This document shows, piece after piece, positions 11,807-24,716 of a stretch of DNA of 64,000 nt. Location of the stretch: NCBI RefSeq assembly GCF_000237925.1, contig NC_031495.1, positions 23,454,872-23,518,871 on the forward strand, given 5' to 3'. Numbering within the stretch: the first letter of the stretch is position 1; every line of letters starts with the position of its first letter. A program made the position numbers and the translations under genes. Under the pieces are notes generated by a model. That model was not told the DNA's origin. It searched no databases and saw only the letters and a list, made by a program, of their open reading frames with translations. This DNA is from Schistosoma mansoni (taxonomy: Eukaryota > Platyhelminthes > Trematoda > Strigeidida > Schistosomatidae).

Positions 11807-13127
11807 CTATTATGAGAAATTTTCAAGATCGCCTCAATAATATCTGTTTTATCTATTTTTATCGCTATTCCACTACCATAGATAATGTTGTTTTCGTCAT
11901 AACGTTTCAGCATATATTTAGGCATTACTGTAATTATTGTACTGCTATTATTTTACTTACATTGGTCAGGAAAGATACATAATCACTTTAAGATGAGTAA
12001 AAAGTAAGCTATGTTCAATCATATTCCGCTTTGCATTCCTCTAGTACTGTTTTGTATACTCAACAGTATAAAATATAGTGCTCTATAGCATTGTTTTATT
12101 CCTTTAACTTGTTATTATATCATCACCAAAACATCGATTAGATGGTCAGCATTCTTCCTTGATCTTGAAACTTTCTTTTAACACCTAAGTGATTCGTCAT
12201 TATACATTCTTCTACCTCCATATTTCCCATAAATATTCATCATGAATGAACTATTTATAGATAGTTACTTTCTCTGACTTATATTCATTCATTTCAGTCA
12301 ATAAAAATCATTTCATTTTTTCATACCATTTCATTTATTTAACTAACATTTCATTCCATTAAGGCCATCAATAATATTTAGTCACATATCTTTGAACTAC
12401 TCAAATACGTTGTTATATAGTAATTAACTTAAATATAAGAAGATAACATGATACTTTAAATGTGAAAAAAAGAGAATAGTTTTTATTTTTTTATCATTTA
12501 GGCATCATTGAGAACATAGAAACATTCCTTTTGAGCGAATATTATTCGTTGAACTATCCAAAAATCAATGATATCAAAGGAATGCACACAGTTTCTAATG
12601 TTTCACATGTCATACGATGTGCTTTATTGACAATACCAAGTGAAATGATAAGGAAAAACAACTAAGATTTTTCTTGTCATTAATAATTAGTTAAGATTGA
12701 TGATGTTACATTAAAGTTGTTGTGATGATAGCTTATTCAGAATTTAAAATTATTATTGTCGGATGTTGTTATGGCATAATATCTAATTAATTTTCATAGA
12801 TTGATATGGCTAATTATGATTTCCATATATCATTGATGAACATCTATGCAACAATATCAATGAATTACGATTTACAATTTAGTATTTTGATTAAAGTATA
12901 AGAAGCATTTTGAGGTGAAATTGTTAAGGACAATAAATTAGCAAGATTAACCAAGTTTCATGAGTTTAAAGATAAAGTACGAATGTGTATTAAAGAATTG
13001 TTTTAAGTAATAATATTAAGAATGAAAATAATCCATAATAAGTGACAGTATTTAAAATAGCATAATGGTTATGTGATTCGAGACTAGTTAAATATGGAAA
13101 TTTTAGTTCCGATCAAAGACCGATCAA

Positions 13128-13312
13128 TTTCAGACCACCTGAAAGCACTGGACGGCCGTTTCGTCCTAGTATAGGACTCCTTAGCGGTGCACATACATGA
13201 TCTCGCACGCGAGCCTCAAACCAAGGACCTAAGCTCGCGTGTGGACACTTAACCTTTAGACCATTGAGCCGGCATCCAACGGTATTGATGCCTAACTTCA
13301 ATCAAACCACCA
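13128..13312 (-). repeat. tRNA-derived SINE (family B), antisense
   Basis: The complement has GGATGCCGGCTCAATGGTCT, the 5' end of the family, then a hammerhead block with the core changed to CTAAGGA. The tail is shortened. Confidence 0.8.
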
Positions 13313-14621
13313 TATGGAAATTCTCAGATGTATTTCGTACTTGATCTATGTTATATTCTTTGATTAGTGACGGTCACTTGAAACAGACAACGAACAAACA
13401 AGCAATGCATAAAAAGGAGAGAACGTTCTCAAATCTTGCAAGACGATTCTACTTTTTATATTGCCTCTAGATAATTAAAGTTTAATAGTCACTTTACAGT
13501 TTTGTAAATCTTCCGATTGTGAGAAGATGAAGAACTAAAATACAGTAGGGAAATATTATTGTTTTAAGTCCAAAAGAAGGAATGTACAAAATGATACAAC
13601 AGCTTGTGGGAACATTGTGTAACAAAAAAATAAAATTGTGAGTCAGTAGAATAGACAAGACAACCAAAAACAATAAACTTTAAACAAAAAATTAATAGTC
13701 AGATGTATGGAGTTGGTTTCATTTACAAATTTGAGTAACGCAAGAACATCAACTGAAACAATATTAAGAATCCAATCTATTTTTTGAGTTCTCACCATCT
13801 GCTTACAATTATATTTACAATGAAATAATACGGAGTTGTGCCTGAATGATTGAAATGACAAAGGTCATCACCATAGTATATACATACATCTGTACGACCA
13901 ATTAAAAATAGATCTACAGAACACCATCTGGTTTACCACTATCGGACAATCAGTGAGTAACCCTTTATGCGTGAGCACAAACAATGCAAAATCTTTCGTA
14001 ATGAAGTCGATTTGGATGATATTAAGTTTATTGGAATAGATTTTAAAAAAACTGACTTGTAAAACAAATATGTCATGAGAGTTAAAAAAGAGATATTCAG
14101 GGACTTTTAGTATTCATAAACACTATACTACAACTGAAGTAATTTGAATACACTTAGCTAATGTTTTATGGTATACCCCTTATTCAGATACCTGGATGTC
14201 TCATTTGTAATATTTACATTACATGTAGTGAAATGTATTCATAAATGTATTTGCTTTTAGTGAAAAATAGGGATGGTTTTGAAAGAAAATAAAGTTTGTT
14301 AGGTATATTTACCTTTCTTTTATTTAGTTATAGATTATTATTGTCATGTTGGTAATAATTTAAATTAGGTAAGATTCATATGATCATTTGAAAAGAAGAT
14401 TATTAGTTAATTGTGCAGTTTGTGAAATTGTTCTACATTTGAAGAAAAATTTTAATTTTGGACTTAACATCAGCTGATGAATCAATGAGCATAATGAACC
14501 AGTGTTTAATTATTTTATTATAGTTTAATATAAATCATCAGTTTCTAATCATAACATTTTGGAGTTTGCTTATCGCTTATTAGGGTTTGCTTGTGAAGAT
14601 TTTTAGTAATTCTTTATATAT

Positions 14622-14783
14622 AGTTGAAATCATGAGTCAATTGAAGCTAGACCACCATGGAAAACCTGGAAGCACTGGACAGTTGTGTTCGTCCTATTGT
14701 GGGACTCCTCAGCAGTGCGCATCCACGATCCCACCTCATTACATTCGAACCCAGGACCTATCAGTCTCGCGCGCGAGCACTTA
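14622..14783 (-). repeat. tRNA-derived SINE (family B), antisense, truncated
   Basis: The complement keeps the B box and the CTGAGGA core, but GAAA is interrupted (GAACAC). The 5' part beyond the GTGCTCGCG region is missing. Confidence 0.85.
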
Positions 14784-16148
14784 TTAGTTAATTAACAGTT
14801 TAAGTTAAAGATGTTTTACTTTTAAACATTTATAAACAAACGTACATACTACTGTATAAGAAATTTTATGAAAAATAATAGATCATTATTAAAACTTTAT
14901 TTAAAATAAAAATGTGTATTTCTGTGAAACTACCATTGTTTTATGAAGTTACTTGACCTCATAAAAGACAATTCTATAGAAATTAAAACATATTAAGTTG
15001 AGTATTAGTTCACATAGTGGACTAAACACTTGTTAAACTTTATTGTCAATACATTTATACAAACAGAGTATACTGTTGTTTTTTAAAGTATATAGAATAT
15101 TATATAGATAATAGTTTATATTATATTTTTATATGTATGTGATACAATAAGAAAGAAGTTTAGCAGTTCAGTTTTAGCTAACTAGCTAGTAAGTGACCTA
15201 AAATGTCTTTATCCTGCAAATGTTAAATGATATCTAATCATGCTACTTCTCTGATAATAATTTCTATATTATATTGTTATTTTATTGGATAAGCAAATTT
15301 ATTCTTCTAGCAAGTGGTTATGTTTGTGATCTCAGTCTTTCCAAGGGTTTAAGTCAACAATCATGTTTCGTGGTCAGCGATCATTCGACCATGACATATC
15401 ACTGCGTTCATCTATTGATCAGTATTCTATTCAATCATTTTAACAATTACAAACTGCGTTGACAAATCAAATCGTAACCCATAAAAATATATTTTTAAAA
15501 ATGGGTATTCCACTGTGAGAATTATTGATTCAAGTATAGTTTGTATCTTCATCAGAAAATTTTAGGAGATACCTGAAAAGTTGAGAAAGAGAAAATGTTT
15601 TTTTCAAAAATATATCTCAAATATTCATTTTAATTTTTACTACAATTCAGAAGTTTCTTAAAGATAATACATTTTAACACTCATTGATTTGATTAGTATA
15701 GAAAATTTTGTACTACTTATATTACATTTCATGGATTTATTGAAGTATTTTATAGATTTAAGATAAGAGGTTTCTGAGTAATGTTAGCTATGAATAATAT
15801 TTTACTGATACGTATGAACTCCAATCCGTCGAATTCTATTGACATCATGCATCAACTGAAGTGATTTGTTTTGGTTTCTTCAACAAGTGAATATAACTGC
15901 TGCTTGTAACGGTTTTAAATATGGAACAATAATTTACTATCTATTATAAATTCAGTTTCATTGAAAACCATCAAGTTTGATTGCTTTGTTGATGCTCTAA
16001 TTCAATTATTGACTTTGTTCCAACTCTAAACAAGTTTACAGTTCATTACTAAATTTATCGTCATATTCAACGTCCTATTATGTTTACAAAATCGTTATTA
16101 TAAAACTGAGAGAGCATTACACAACTACTATCACATTCTTAATCAAAT

Positions 16149-16179
<31 letters not shown>

Positions 16180-17379
16180 ACTGTCTTCTACTTCTAGCTA
16201 CAAATTATTCACTTGATTCGGTAATATTGAGTTCGCTTTTGGTGAAACTATGCTCTCTCGGTTGAGTAGTCTAATGATGCTCAGAAGCTATATATTTCAT
16301 ATTTCTAGTGTTTAGACTAAACAATAAATAAACGCATCTACGACAGAAAGGAAAGTTTGACATTAGTTTTAAGGGTTTGTTATGTTTGAGGAATGCTTAA
16401 CTGAATTGGCACTGGGAAACCGTGAACTGGACAACGCAAGTATAAATACAAAGACAACCGATAGTAATTTATTTGACCCGTTAAACAAAATAAAAAGATG
16501 GATGAATACATTTATTTCCATTTGATTTATTCACAGTCAGACTAACTTATATAATTATATGGAACGAAATATTTAGTATCTACCGACACAAATGTAGAGT
16601 TCTATACAGTTAAGCTCATATAGCTAACGCATATAACTAATTAAGAAAATTATATGGTTGTTTTTCCCCAATATTTGATCATATGTCACAAAAGATTAGG
16701 AAAAATCAAATTCGTAGTTCACTTGTATTTCAATCTATTTGGTCATCGATCATCAGGTTTAGATTTTCCCGTTGTTGATTTCCAGAGCTATATTTGATGA
16801 GGTACCATTATTGTTCAGTCTGCATGAAAAGAAACTGCGGTATTGCGTAGATATACCCAGTGATTATATGTTACACGGCGGATAGTGGATTAACCAAAAT
16901 AGTATATTTAATCCCAAATGGAATTCACCAGTCATTGATTCAAACACTAGAAAGTTATTCAGAAGACTGTCAGGCCCTGATAGTCACCACCTTTGCATTT
17001 TTTATTAGTACTGATAAATTGTATTTTCATTCTGAATAAAACGTTATTCATGAAATCTCCTAATAGCTACTATCCAAATAATTACAAAATGATGAATTAT
17101 AATCTGCGCTGATTGGTCATCTGATTAGTAAAATACTGGAGTGATTACTTAATCAACAATTATTCCATTGATGTGCCTCAATATTTAAGTCCTCATGAAA
17201 CCAAGAACTAAATCTTAATCGCTCCATATAGCTACTACCGGTCAATAAACTAAATGGTTCTAAATACAAAGCAATCAGTCAGTATAAAATTAATATGAAT
17301 TATTTATTAGATAGTAAATAATTTATTAAAACTAAGTACTGGAGAAGGCTACATTTTTTAATGTTAATTGAAATAGAAT
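14784..17379. other. AT-rich, no gene recognised
   Basis: Contains one (AT)n run. The small frame at 15,274-15,462 is unsupported. Confidence 0.5.
16151..16179. repeat. (AT)n microsatellite
   Basis: About 14 AT units. Confidence 0.95.
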
Positions 17380-17897
17380 ATTTATTTATTTAAACACATA
17401 AACATTGATACAAAGAGGACACCAGATATATATGCACCACACAAAAATTTGTCATTTCATTTAGTTGTGTGAGGGTAAGGTAGTGCTCAGACCGAAGCAC
17501 GTGGTTTTCTTAGGGTCCACACCCGGAGCCTTTGATCTAAAGGTCTGACCCACAAGGCAGTGGAGCATCGCAAAGAGATGTAGACCCATGGTAGCCGGTC
17601 ACAAACGATTGTCTCATACGCCATTTGTTTCCTCAGGATACTGGAGCCCATGTGCACCATTGGTTTAGAATCAGGATTTTCCAACTCCCCTAGGTGAACT
17701 TTCCGTGTCCACCAATCCGGTTAAGGCGCCGGATATTCGCTTTTCGTCCTCTCAATTTTGTCAACAATACCCTGGCCACGAGAAGGCAGTGAGTAGGAGA
17801 TCTCTGGCAGAGGTTGTATACGCGTGGCCATGTGAGAGCATTTCGAGAGGGAGAGCAGGCTCTCTCCACTCTCGGCCGTACCAGGGCATTTGGGGGC
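17380..17897 (-). mobile_element. ~517-bp short retroposon with LINE-like 3' tail, copy 1
   Basis: The complement starts GCCCCCAAATGCCC and ends GTGTTTAAATAAATAAAT. It is flanked by TATTCTATT on both sides (target duplication). It is nearly identical to the copy at 20,421-20,937 and begins at the same base, so this is a defined short unit. Open frames on both strands exist but none resembles a known protein. Confidence 0.8.
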
Positions 17898-19925
17898 GAC
17901 AATAGAATATAATGCAGTTGTAACTAATTGTTTGTAAACACTTGTTGCATTATGGATTAGAATATTTTATTTCCAATAATTTGAAATTGTTTATCAGATA
18001 AAATGTTGAAAGAATAATAAATCATATGCTAGTAATATGAGTAAGTAATTTCTTTTTTTCTTCTTTTATTTGTCTTATTTCATCAAATATTATTTGTCAA
18101 CTCTTTATATCTTCAGAAATTATGATTATGCGAACAATGTCAAGTTGTATGTATAGCAATAAGTTACGTAAACAAGAAAAGATGATGATTTGTAAAAAAA
18201 AAAATTGGAGGTAACAGCAATCAATTTATTTAAAATAAATGGAAATGTATTTCCTTCTATATATAGCCTGAGCTTTTCTACATGCACTTTAGAGGATTCA
18301 ACGATATTGAGAATTTCTCCTCATTCATTTTGCTGATAACATTTATTTTGGAACTGATTTATTAGAAAAGCATAGTTTAGAATACATACTAGAGAACTGT
18401 ATGAATCAGTACAAATTGTCAGATATTTAAACGATAGAAGATATTAAAGAATTGTGTTTTTGGCATTTTGTTTGATTAATGAAGATGTGACTAAAACAAA
18501 CTAAATTTTTTATATCTTTTAACGTATCTATACAATTCTATAGTCCAGCAACACTTTATTATCATACATTCATTAGTACCTCTTTATTAATTGTAGAGAT
18601 TTTCATTCTTTCACTTGTACATAAACAAATTGATTGTTTTTAAATAACAACTTGAAATTCCACTTCCCTTAATTCTATTTTGATACAATAGTTTACTGTA
18701 ACCCTATTCTAATATGTAATGTACATGGTTATTCATTTTGTCTTTCTTTTCACTTGAAATAATCATTATTAACATAAGCCATGAAGAACAATTTGTAAGA
18801 ATCTGTAAAGTAAATTGATGAATAAAATCCATGTTGAACATTTTTCATTTTAAACAATGAAACCAGTAAAATTAATTTCATGTTCATTGAGAAAATGATT
18901 CCCTTCTCCACCTACATTGACAACAATTACAAAAACCTAGTGAAATCAATAGATATCGAATGGTTGTTCCACCATATTTCAAGATTTCTCAATATACTAG
19001 TCATATGATATCAGTTAGTATTAAATACTTTCAATCATTTCGACTATCGATTTAACTAATTGCACGTAAAACATTTCAATTCAAGCATGCTTGATCTAAG
19101 CATCACATGAGTTATATGAAGGAAGACGTTTGAAAAATCAACGGATTATTGTATTTTACTGATTTATTTTTACGCATACTACTACAATGACTGGTATTGA
19201 ATTGCACATTTTCCATTTCGTGTGAACATTAAACTTAAGTTTTTCAGTACATATGATTGGTTTCAATAGACCATGTTTATTAAGATCGTTAGAAAAATCC
19301 TCCTATTTAATGAACTAGATTCAAAGTACCTCCGAAATGCTTTTTGTGAAAGACTTATCCATAGAAATATAGGAAATAAAAAGCTATGTATGAGATTACT
19401 TAACTACTGAATGGACTTTAGAAAAGCAATATCGTACCTAAAACATCTCCCGTTACTTAAAGTATTATTAAGACGTTTTATAATGACCCAGTCAACAGAA
19501 CTAATCGACAACTGAACAGTTAACTACTAGAGTTACTGATCTTTAAACTCCAACTATATAGATATCAGAAGGCAGAACCATTGGTTACCTCACGCAACTA
19601 TAGCTGTCATTTATACACAAAATACTAAAGTAGTTTGATTACGAGTTAATTATCAAATAAATAATCAGGAATAAGAGTTTTTGTTCTTACGTTATCAAAA
19701 ATAGACTTCAATTCTACTTACTAAGTCAAAAAATTTATCCTAACTGATAAAATTTATTCAGTGAGAATCCTATCCCGACCATCGACGAACTCAATCACAT
19801 AACGTTTCAAATAGAAAACTACTAGTCTATGAACTGCCAAACATCTCCAAAACAGTCACAATATTATGTATTCAACAATTTTGCAGATAAGTTGCATTTT
19901 GAAATAATAATGATGTATATATTCA
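17898..19925. other. AT-rich spacer between the inverted retroposons
   Basis: No gene or repeat family recognised. Confidence 0.5.
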
Positions 19926-20030
19926 GTTAGCATCATGGTCTGAAACCAGCTAACTAACCACATAGAACTAGGAAACACTGGACAGTTTTTTCGTCTTAGT
20001 ATGGTTCTTTTCAGGAAAGAATGCTTGGGA
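19926..20030 (-). repeat. Fragment resembling SINE family B, strongly diverged
   Basis: Contains GGAAACACTGGACAG and TTTCGTCTTAGTATGG, the hammerhead block of the family in antisense. The rest is lost. Confidence 0.5.
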
Positions 20031-20420
20031 TGAACCCCGTCATAGTATGATGCATTCTGGCTTTCATTATCAGTTTGTGGTATGGTTAAACCCAATTGCG
20101 AACAAAGCATTTTTCTCATGAAAGAAACTGATATTTTAATGATCATCAATCACTAAACTTATCAAACGTGTATAAATTACTTCCACAAAAGTAAACCCTT
20201 TCAGTATGACTAAGTGATAAGCGTAGATAACTGCAATTATTAAGTATTATGTTTAAAAATGAAAAATATCTGTTTCAGAGTCCACAGAAGTAATAAATTG
20301 GATGATCCTTCATAAATTATGACCTTAGATGTTTAAGATATTGCTAAGTAGTTTAACTACAAAATGATTCGCACAAACATAAATCCGGTAATCACCCAAA
20401 TACGTTTAGATATATTCAAA

Positions 20421-20937
20421 GCCCCCAAATACCCTGGTACGGCCGAGGGTGGAGAGAGCCTGCTCTCCCTCTCGAAATGCTCTCACATGGCCACGCGTAT
20501 ACAACCTCTGCCAGAGATCTCCTACTCACTGCCTTCTCGTGGCCAGGGTATTGTTGACAAAATTGAGAGGACGAAAAGCGAATATCCGGCGCCTTAACCG
20601 GATTGGTGGACACGGAAAGTTCACCTAGGGGAGTTGGAAAATCCTGATTCTAAACCAATGGTGCACATGGGCTCCAGTATCCTGAGGAAACAAATGGCGT
20701 ATGAGACAATCGTTTGTGACCGGCTACCATGGGTCTACATCTCTTTGCGATGCTCCACTGACTTGTGGGTCAGACCTTTAGATCAAAGGCTCCGGGTGTG
20801 GACCCTAAGAAAACCACGTGCTTCGGTCTGAGCACTACCTTACCCTCACACAACTAAATGAAATGACAGATTTTTGTGTGGCGTATATATATCTGGTGTC
20901 CTCTTGTACCAATATCTGTGTTCAAATAAATAAATAA
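20421..20937 (+). mobile_element. ~517-bp short retroposon with LINE-like 3' tail, copy 2
   Basis: Same unit as 17,380-17,897, opposite strand. It starts GCCCCCAAATACCC and ends CTTGTACCAATATCTGTG then TTCAAATAAATAAATA. TATATTC on both sides is a likely target duplication. Only a few substitutions separate the copies, so they are recent. Confidence 0.8.
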
Positions 20938-22255
20938 GTATATTCCCTAACCAAACACAGTTTGAACAGTACGATATAATTGCGAATGAAAGTTTGTGTA
21001 CTAGTCACAATTATTATGATAGTTAACAATGATAATTGTCAGTACGGACCAATGAAGTTTTTACTCGATTTTTGGATTAAGCATTAGCTGATTACACATA
21101 GCTTTATGACATGATATTTTGCCATAGTAATCCTTTTAGATGGGGAATCAGTATTCCAAATTCTCACACTAGTTTAGTTTGACTTCTAACTTACCCGGTT
21201 AAAAGCCCTATTCATTTTGTGAGCAAACTAAATTTACAGTCAAGTTTAAATTACACTTAAATTATTTGTTTAACTAATATATAAAAAACTTGTGCTGTTC
21301 AAATAGATCTGTTGTTAAAAAATAACACTTTACCTCCGTAATAAGCATTTCATTGGTTTGCATAACCTGATGTAAATTCTCAAGGCCCCACCTGTTTGTT
21401 TACATACTTGTGAATATGAAAAATTTGCTTTCGCAGTTCACTATATTGTGCATCAAATCTTTATGTTGAAAAAACGGGTGTTGTTTATTGAACTGGACCC
21501 ATTGTTTGGATGGAATACAAAGAACTCATGTTTTATAAGATATAAGCCCATATGCTGTGTAATTAACTATATATAAAAATATATATATACTGTTGTAGAT
21601 AATGTTGATTGTCCGTGACATGTGCCACCCTTACTTTAATGTATAAAAAGCACTGAATCCATTCCGCATAAAGAGTATTCTGTGTTTGAACAAAGCAACT
21701 ATCCATAGCTATCTGATATTAAATATCTATCCTCTTTGTAAAAAAACTTCAAAACACCAATCAAATATCTTCTGTATAGTTCAGGGATCAACTCCATTTG
21801 TCAACAAAAGCATGATCTGTTACGCTTACTGGCACCGAAAGATGAGGTGTAATGATTCGCTAACCCATTTAATTGGTACCTCGATTTTTATTACAATTAA
21901 GGGAGATAGATGAGAGCACGTTTGCTGAAAATTATAGTAAATTTTCGTGTGAAAATACTAAAAATGTCGAATGTTAGTCAAAACTATGAATCGAAAAGTC
22001 CAAATCATGTGCCTCATCCTCATATTATAATTTAGCTCCGTAGGAACTCAACGATGTTTGTAATAATTATTTATCCTGCATTTTGTTTACGGACTCTAAT
22101 TTCAATTTATTTTCATCATAGTATAATATCTACTGGTTATGTTACATTGGGTCAATTAGTAATCGAGCATATGATGAGTACATGTAACTGACCAAGAAAT
22201 AGCTTCCATTTTTAAAAGACAAGATATACACCAATGATGACTTGATTTTCTAAGG

Positions 22256-22296
<41 letters not shown>

Positions 22297-24227
22297 AATG
22301 AGTATATGTACGATTCCACTCAACTAGGTCAATAAATTCCCTCATTGTCTTTCACTCGAGCAGCCGGACGGGCTCATTTATAGGGAAATTAAGTATCAGT
22401 ATCAACTCCCGGACACTGCACGTAACATCTTACTTTCATGTTTTAAATCCCTTGACATTCAATTCTTATCCAAGCTAATGATTCTTGGCGTGCTGATCCA
22501 CGAGTGATTATCGAGACAAATAAATTTTCACTGAATTTTACTCCACAAGATTAGCTAATTAAACATAATTATCAACTTTATAAATTGTATAAGAAATATA
22601 GATAAGTACTTGAGTGAGTTACTGTATTTAAAGAATAAGATTCCAAATATTTCATATGTCGAAAATTGAGCCTCCTAACTATACAATGCTGAAGTTAATA
22701 GGTCATATATGTTGACTAGATAGCCAGCTTGTCGGTGAAGTTTAGACAGGTTTATCTCAGTTTGAAATGAATGATTCTTATACTACACTGAAAATATTTA
22801 GTTGCACTAATCGACATTAATAGTTCTCAAAGATGAGAATATCATAGAAGTCACCATTGAAACGCATCAGTATGCTAAAAAATCACATGGAAGTCGCATG
22901 TTCCGAGCAACATAAAATTGGGTACATTCACTCCACTGAGATGGGACTTTGTGTCGTGTTATCTTTATTCTTCAACGATTACGCAGAACAGAACCATGAA
23001 ACTCGTGTACACTGACAGGAATAAGTTAGATGTTCGTTAAATTAACATAATAATATATCTTAGCTTTTACAATGATAAGCACTGCTTGTAAAAGCAGGTG
23101 GTAAACTGGCACGAGCAATAAACATCATAGCCACGCCAGTCAGTAAAAAATCAAAAACTTACCAACAGATTTACTATTTTTATTTATTACTTTACAACGA
23201 AGATGAGCATTACCTACTAGCATAAAAAAGCTATGTATTTTGTAAACATGTAAATGTCATGTTTTACAATTAAAAAGTAAGACAGAGAAGTCATGCCTTG
23301 TATAATCAGCCTCTGACAGACATACATAATCCAAGAAATTTTTGTAATTTATTCTTTCAAAGAGTATAACTTTATAATTCTATCTAATTGCATGTCTGAA
23401 AAAAATAATTATAATGAAAACAGAAACTCTTGGATGAATACTTTTTCCTCTAGTGAATCAAAAATAAGAAGTAATCCAAATACATTAGTATAATAATGAA
23501 GAAGTTAGGACTTAAACATTCCAAACTGTGTGCAACTCTTTTAATGTGGATAAAACACATAAAAGCGAAGACAAGGGGACTACAGCTTCGTTCTCCTTAT
23601 CGTAAACATTAGTAAATGACTGTTGACAAAGATGGTAACAACAAATAGTCCACTGATATAATAAAAACGATAAACAATGAAACATACACCGAGAGTTCTT
23701 TCTAAGTAGAAACATGGCTTTAACATATTCAAAATTATTTGTAAAAATATATTCATAAGAAAAAAATATTTCAATTTTAAACATATCATCATAATGATAA
23801 ACAAGTATTTGAAAACAAATAATGTGACAAAGAATATAAAGTGCGGGAGTGAAGTATACAGAAACTTGTATTTATATAATCAGAAATGAAAGTGAAAGTT
23901 ATGTAGCAAAGAGAAAGAAATAAGCATTTACACAGGACAGTGTGAAATGGTTCACTGGGAATGAAACTTCAGTCGGTAAATCTGTTCTTACGAATCCAGA
24001 TATACACGCCTATAATTTCGTAAAAGCCAACGAGAGTTTGTTAAACAGTAATCAGTATCCCAACACTAAACATCATTAAAATATTGATACAGGTAAATGT
24101 CAATGAAAAAGTCAAAAAAATATGCCGTATATAGGTAAGGTAATATGCTGAAGGATTACAAATGAAAGATTAGTAGGTATATTTTCACCAACAGATAGAT
24201 TAATTTCACAGTACTTATTTAAAGTTT
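20938..24227. other. AT-rich region downstream of TLCD
   Basis: Short frames at 21,686 and 23,512-23,804 lack support. Some of the region just below 24,228 is presumably TLCD 3' UTR. Confidence 0.5.
22258..22294. repeat. (AT)n microsatellite
   Basis: About 18 AT units. Confidence 0.95.
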
Positions 24228-24716
24228 TCACAGATTTCGCTTATGAATTCCATCGCAGGGAAAGCCATTTATTTCTAATGATAAACTGTAACCATTGGAT
24301 ATTTTGCTTTTTGAGGGAGGACAATTTGCTTTCATCCCGTTTTTGATATAAAGATCTTCATCTTTGGGTGGAAGTAGAAAATCGTTGCGTAGAAGTATGT
24401 AAAATAGAACTGGATTCAGCAGATTCATGATGAACATACTTGTCCCCAACAATACAGTATAAAAAGGTGTCATTTTTTCGGGATTCATATACATGCCGTA
24501 TGAAATACGAAGCAGTGCGAAACCCCGAAAACCTGCGAATGTAGTTAGGTTCAGGACAGAATTGAATCGATAAGACATGTTCACTGAAGGAACTCTGTGC
24601 ATTTGCATCAATTTACGGGTGTGAAGAAATATGCTGTTGATCTCAGCAAGTAGGGCGATAACTGTGTATGCTATGTACCGAACTGACAGTACATTATAAA
24701 TAAAGGCACTCAGAAC
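24228..24716 (-). CDS. TLCD1/2-like: TLCD exon 4, C-terminal half and stop
   Basis: The acceptor is tttattttatag|GTTCTG, phase 0, 162 codons and a stop. It begins VLSAFIYNVLSVRYIAYTVI, contains ALLAEINSIFLHTR and two later membrane segments (around FRGFALLRISYGMYMN and TVLLGTSMFIMNLLNPVLFY). It ends with a polar tail of about 50 residues that looks cytosolic and is not conserved with the human protein. Confidence 0.88.
   Translation of the reverse strand, partial: VLSAFIYNVLSVRYIAYTVIALLAEINSIFLHTRKLMQMHRVPSVNMSYRFNSVLNLTTFAGFRGFALLRISYGMYMNPEKMTPFYTVLLGTSMFIMNLLNPVLFYILLRNDFLLPPKDEDLYIKNGMKANCPPSKSKISNGYSLSLEINGFPCDGIHKRNL

Noticed and set aside
17487-17905. Overlapping frames such as MENPDSKPMVHMGSSILRKQ and MSTNPVKAPDIRFSSSQFCQ
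   Set aside because: They lie in the 517-bp retroposon, run on both strands and resemble no known protein. Selection cannot be judged from two near-identical copies.
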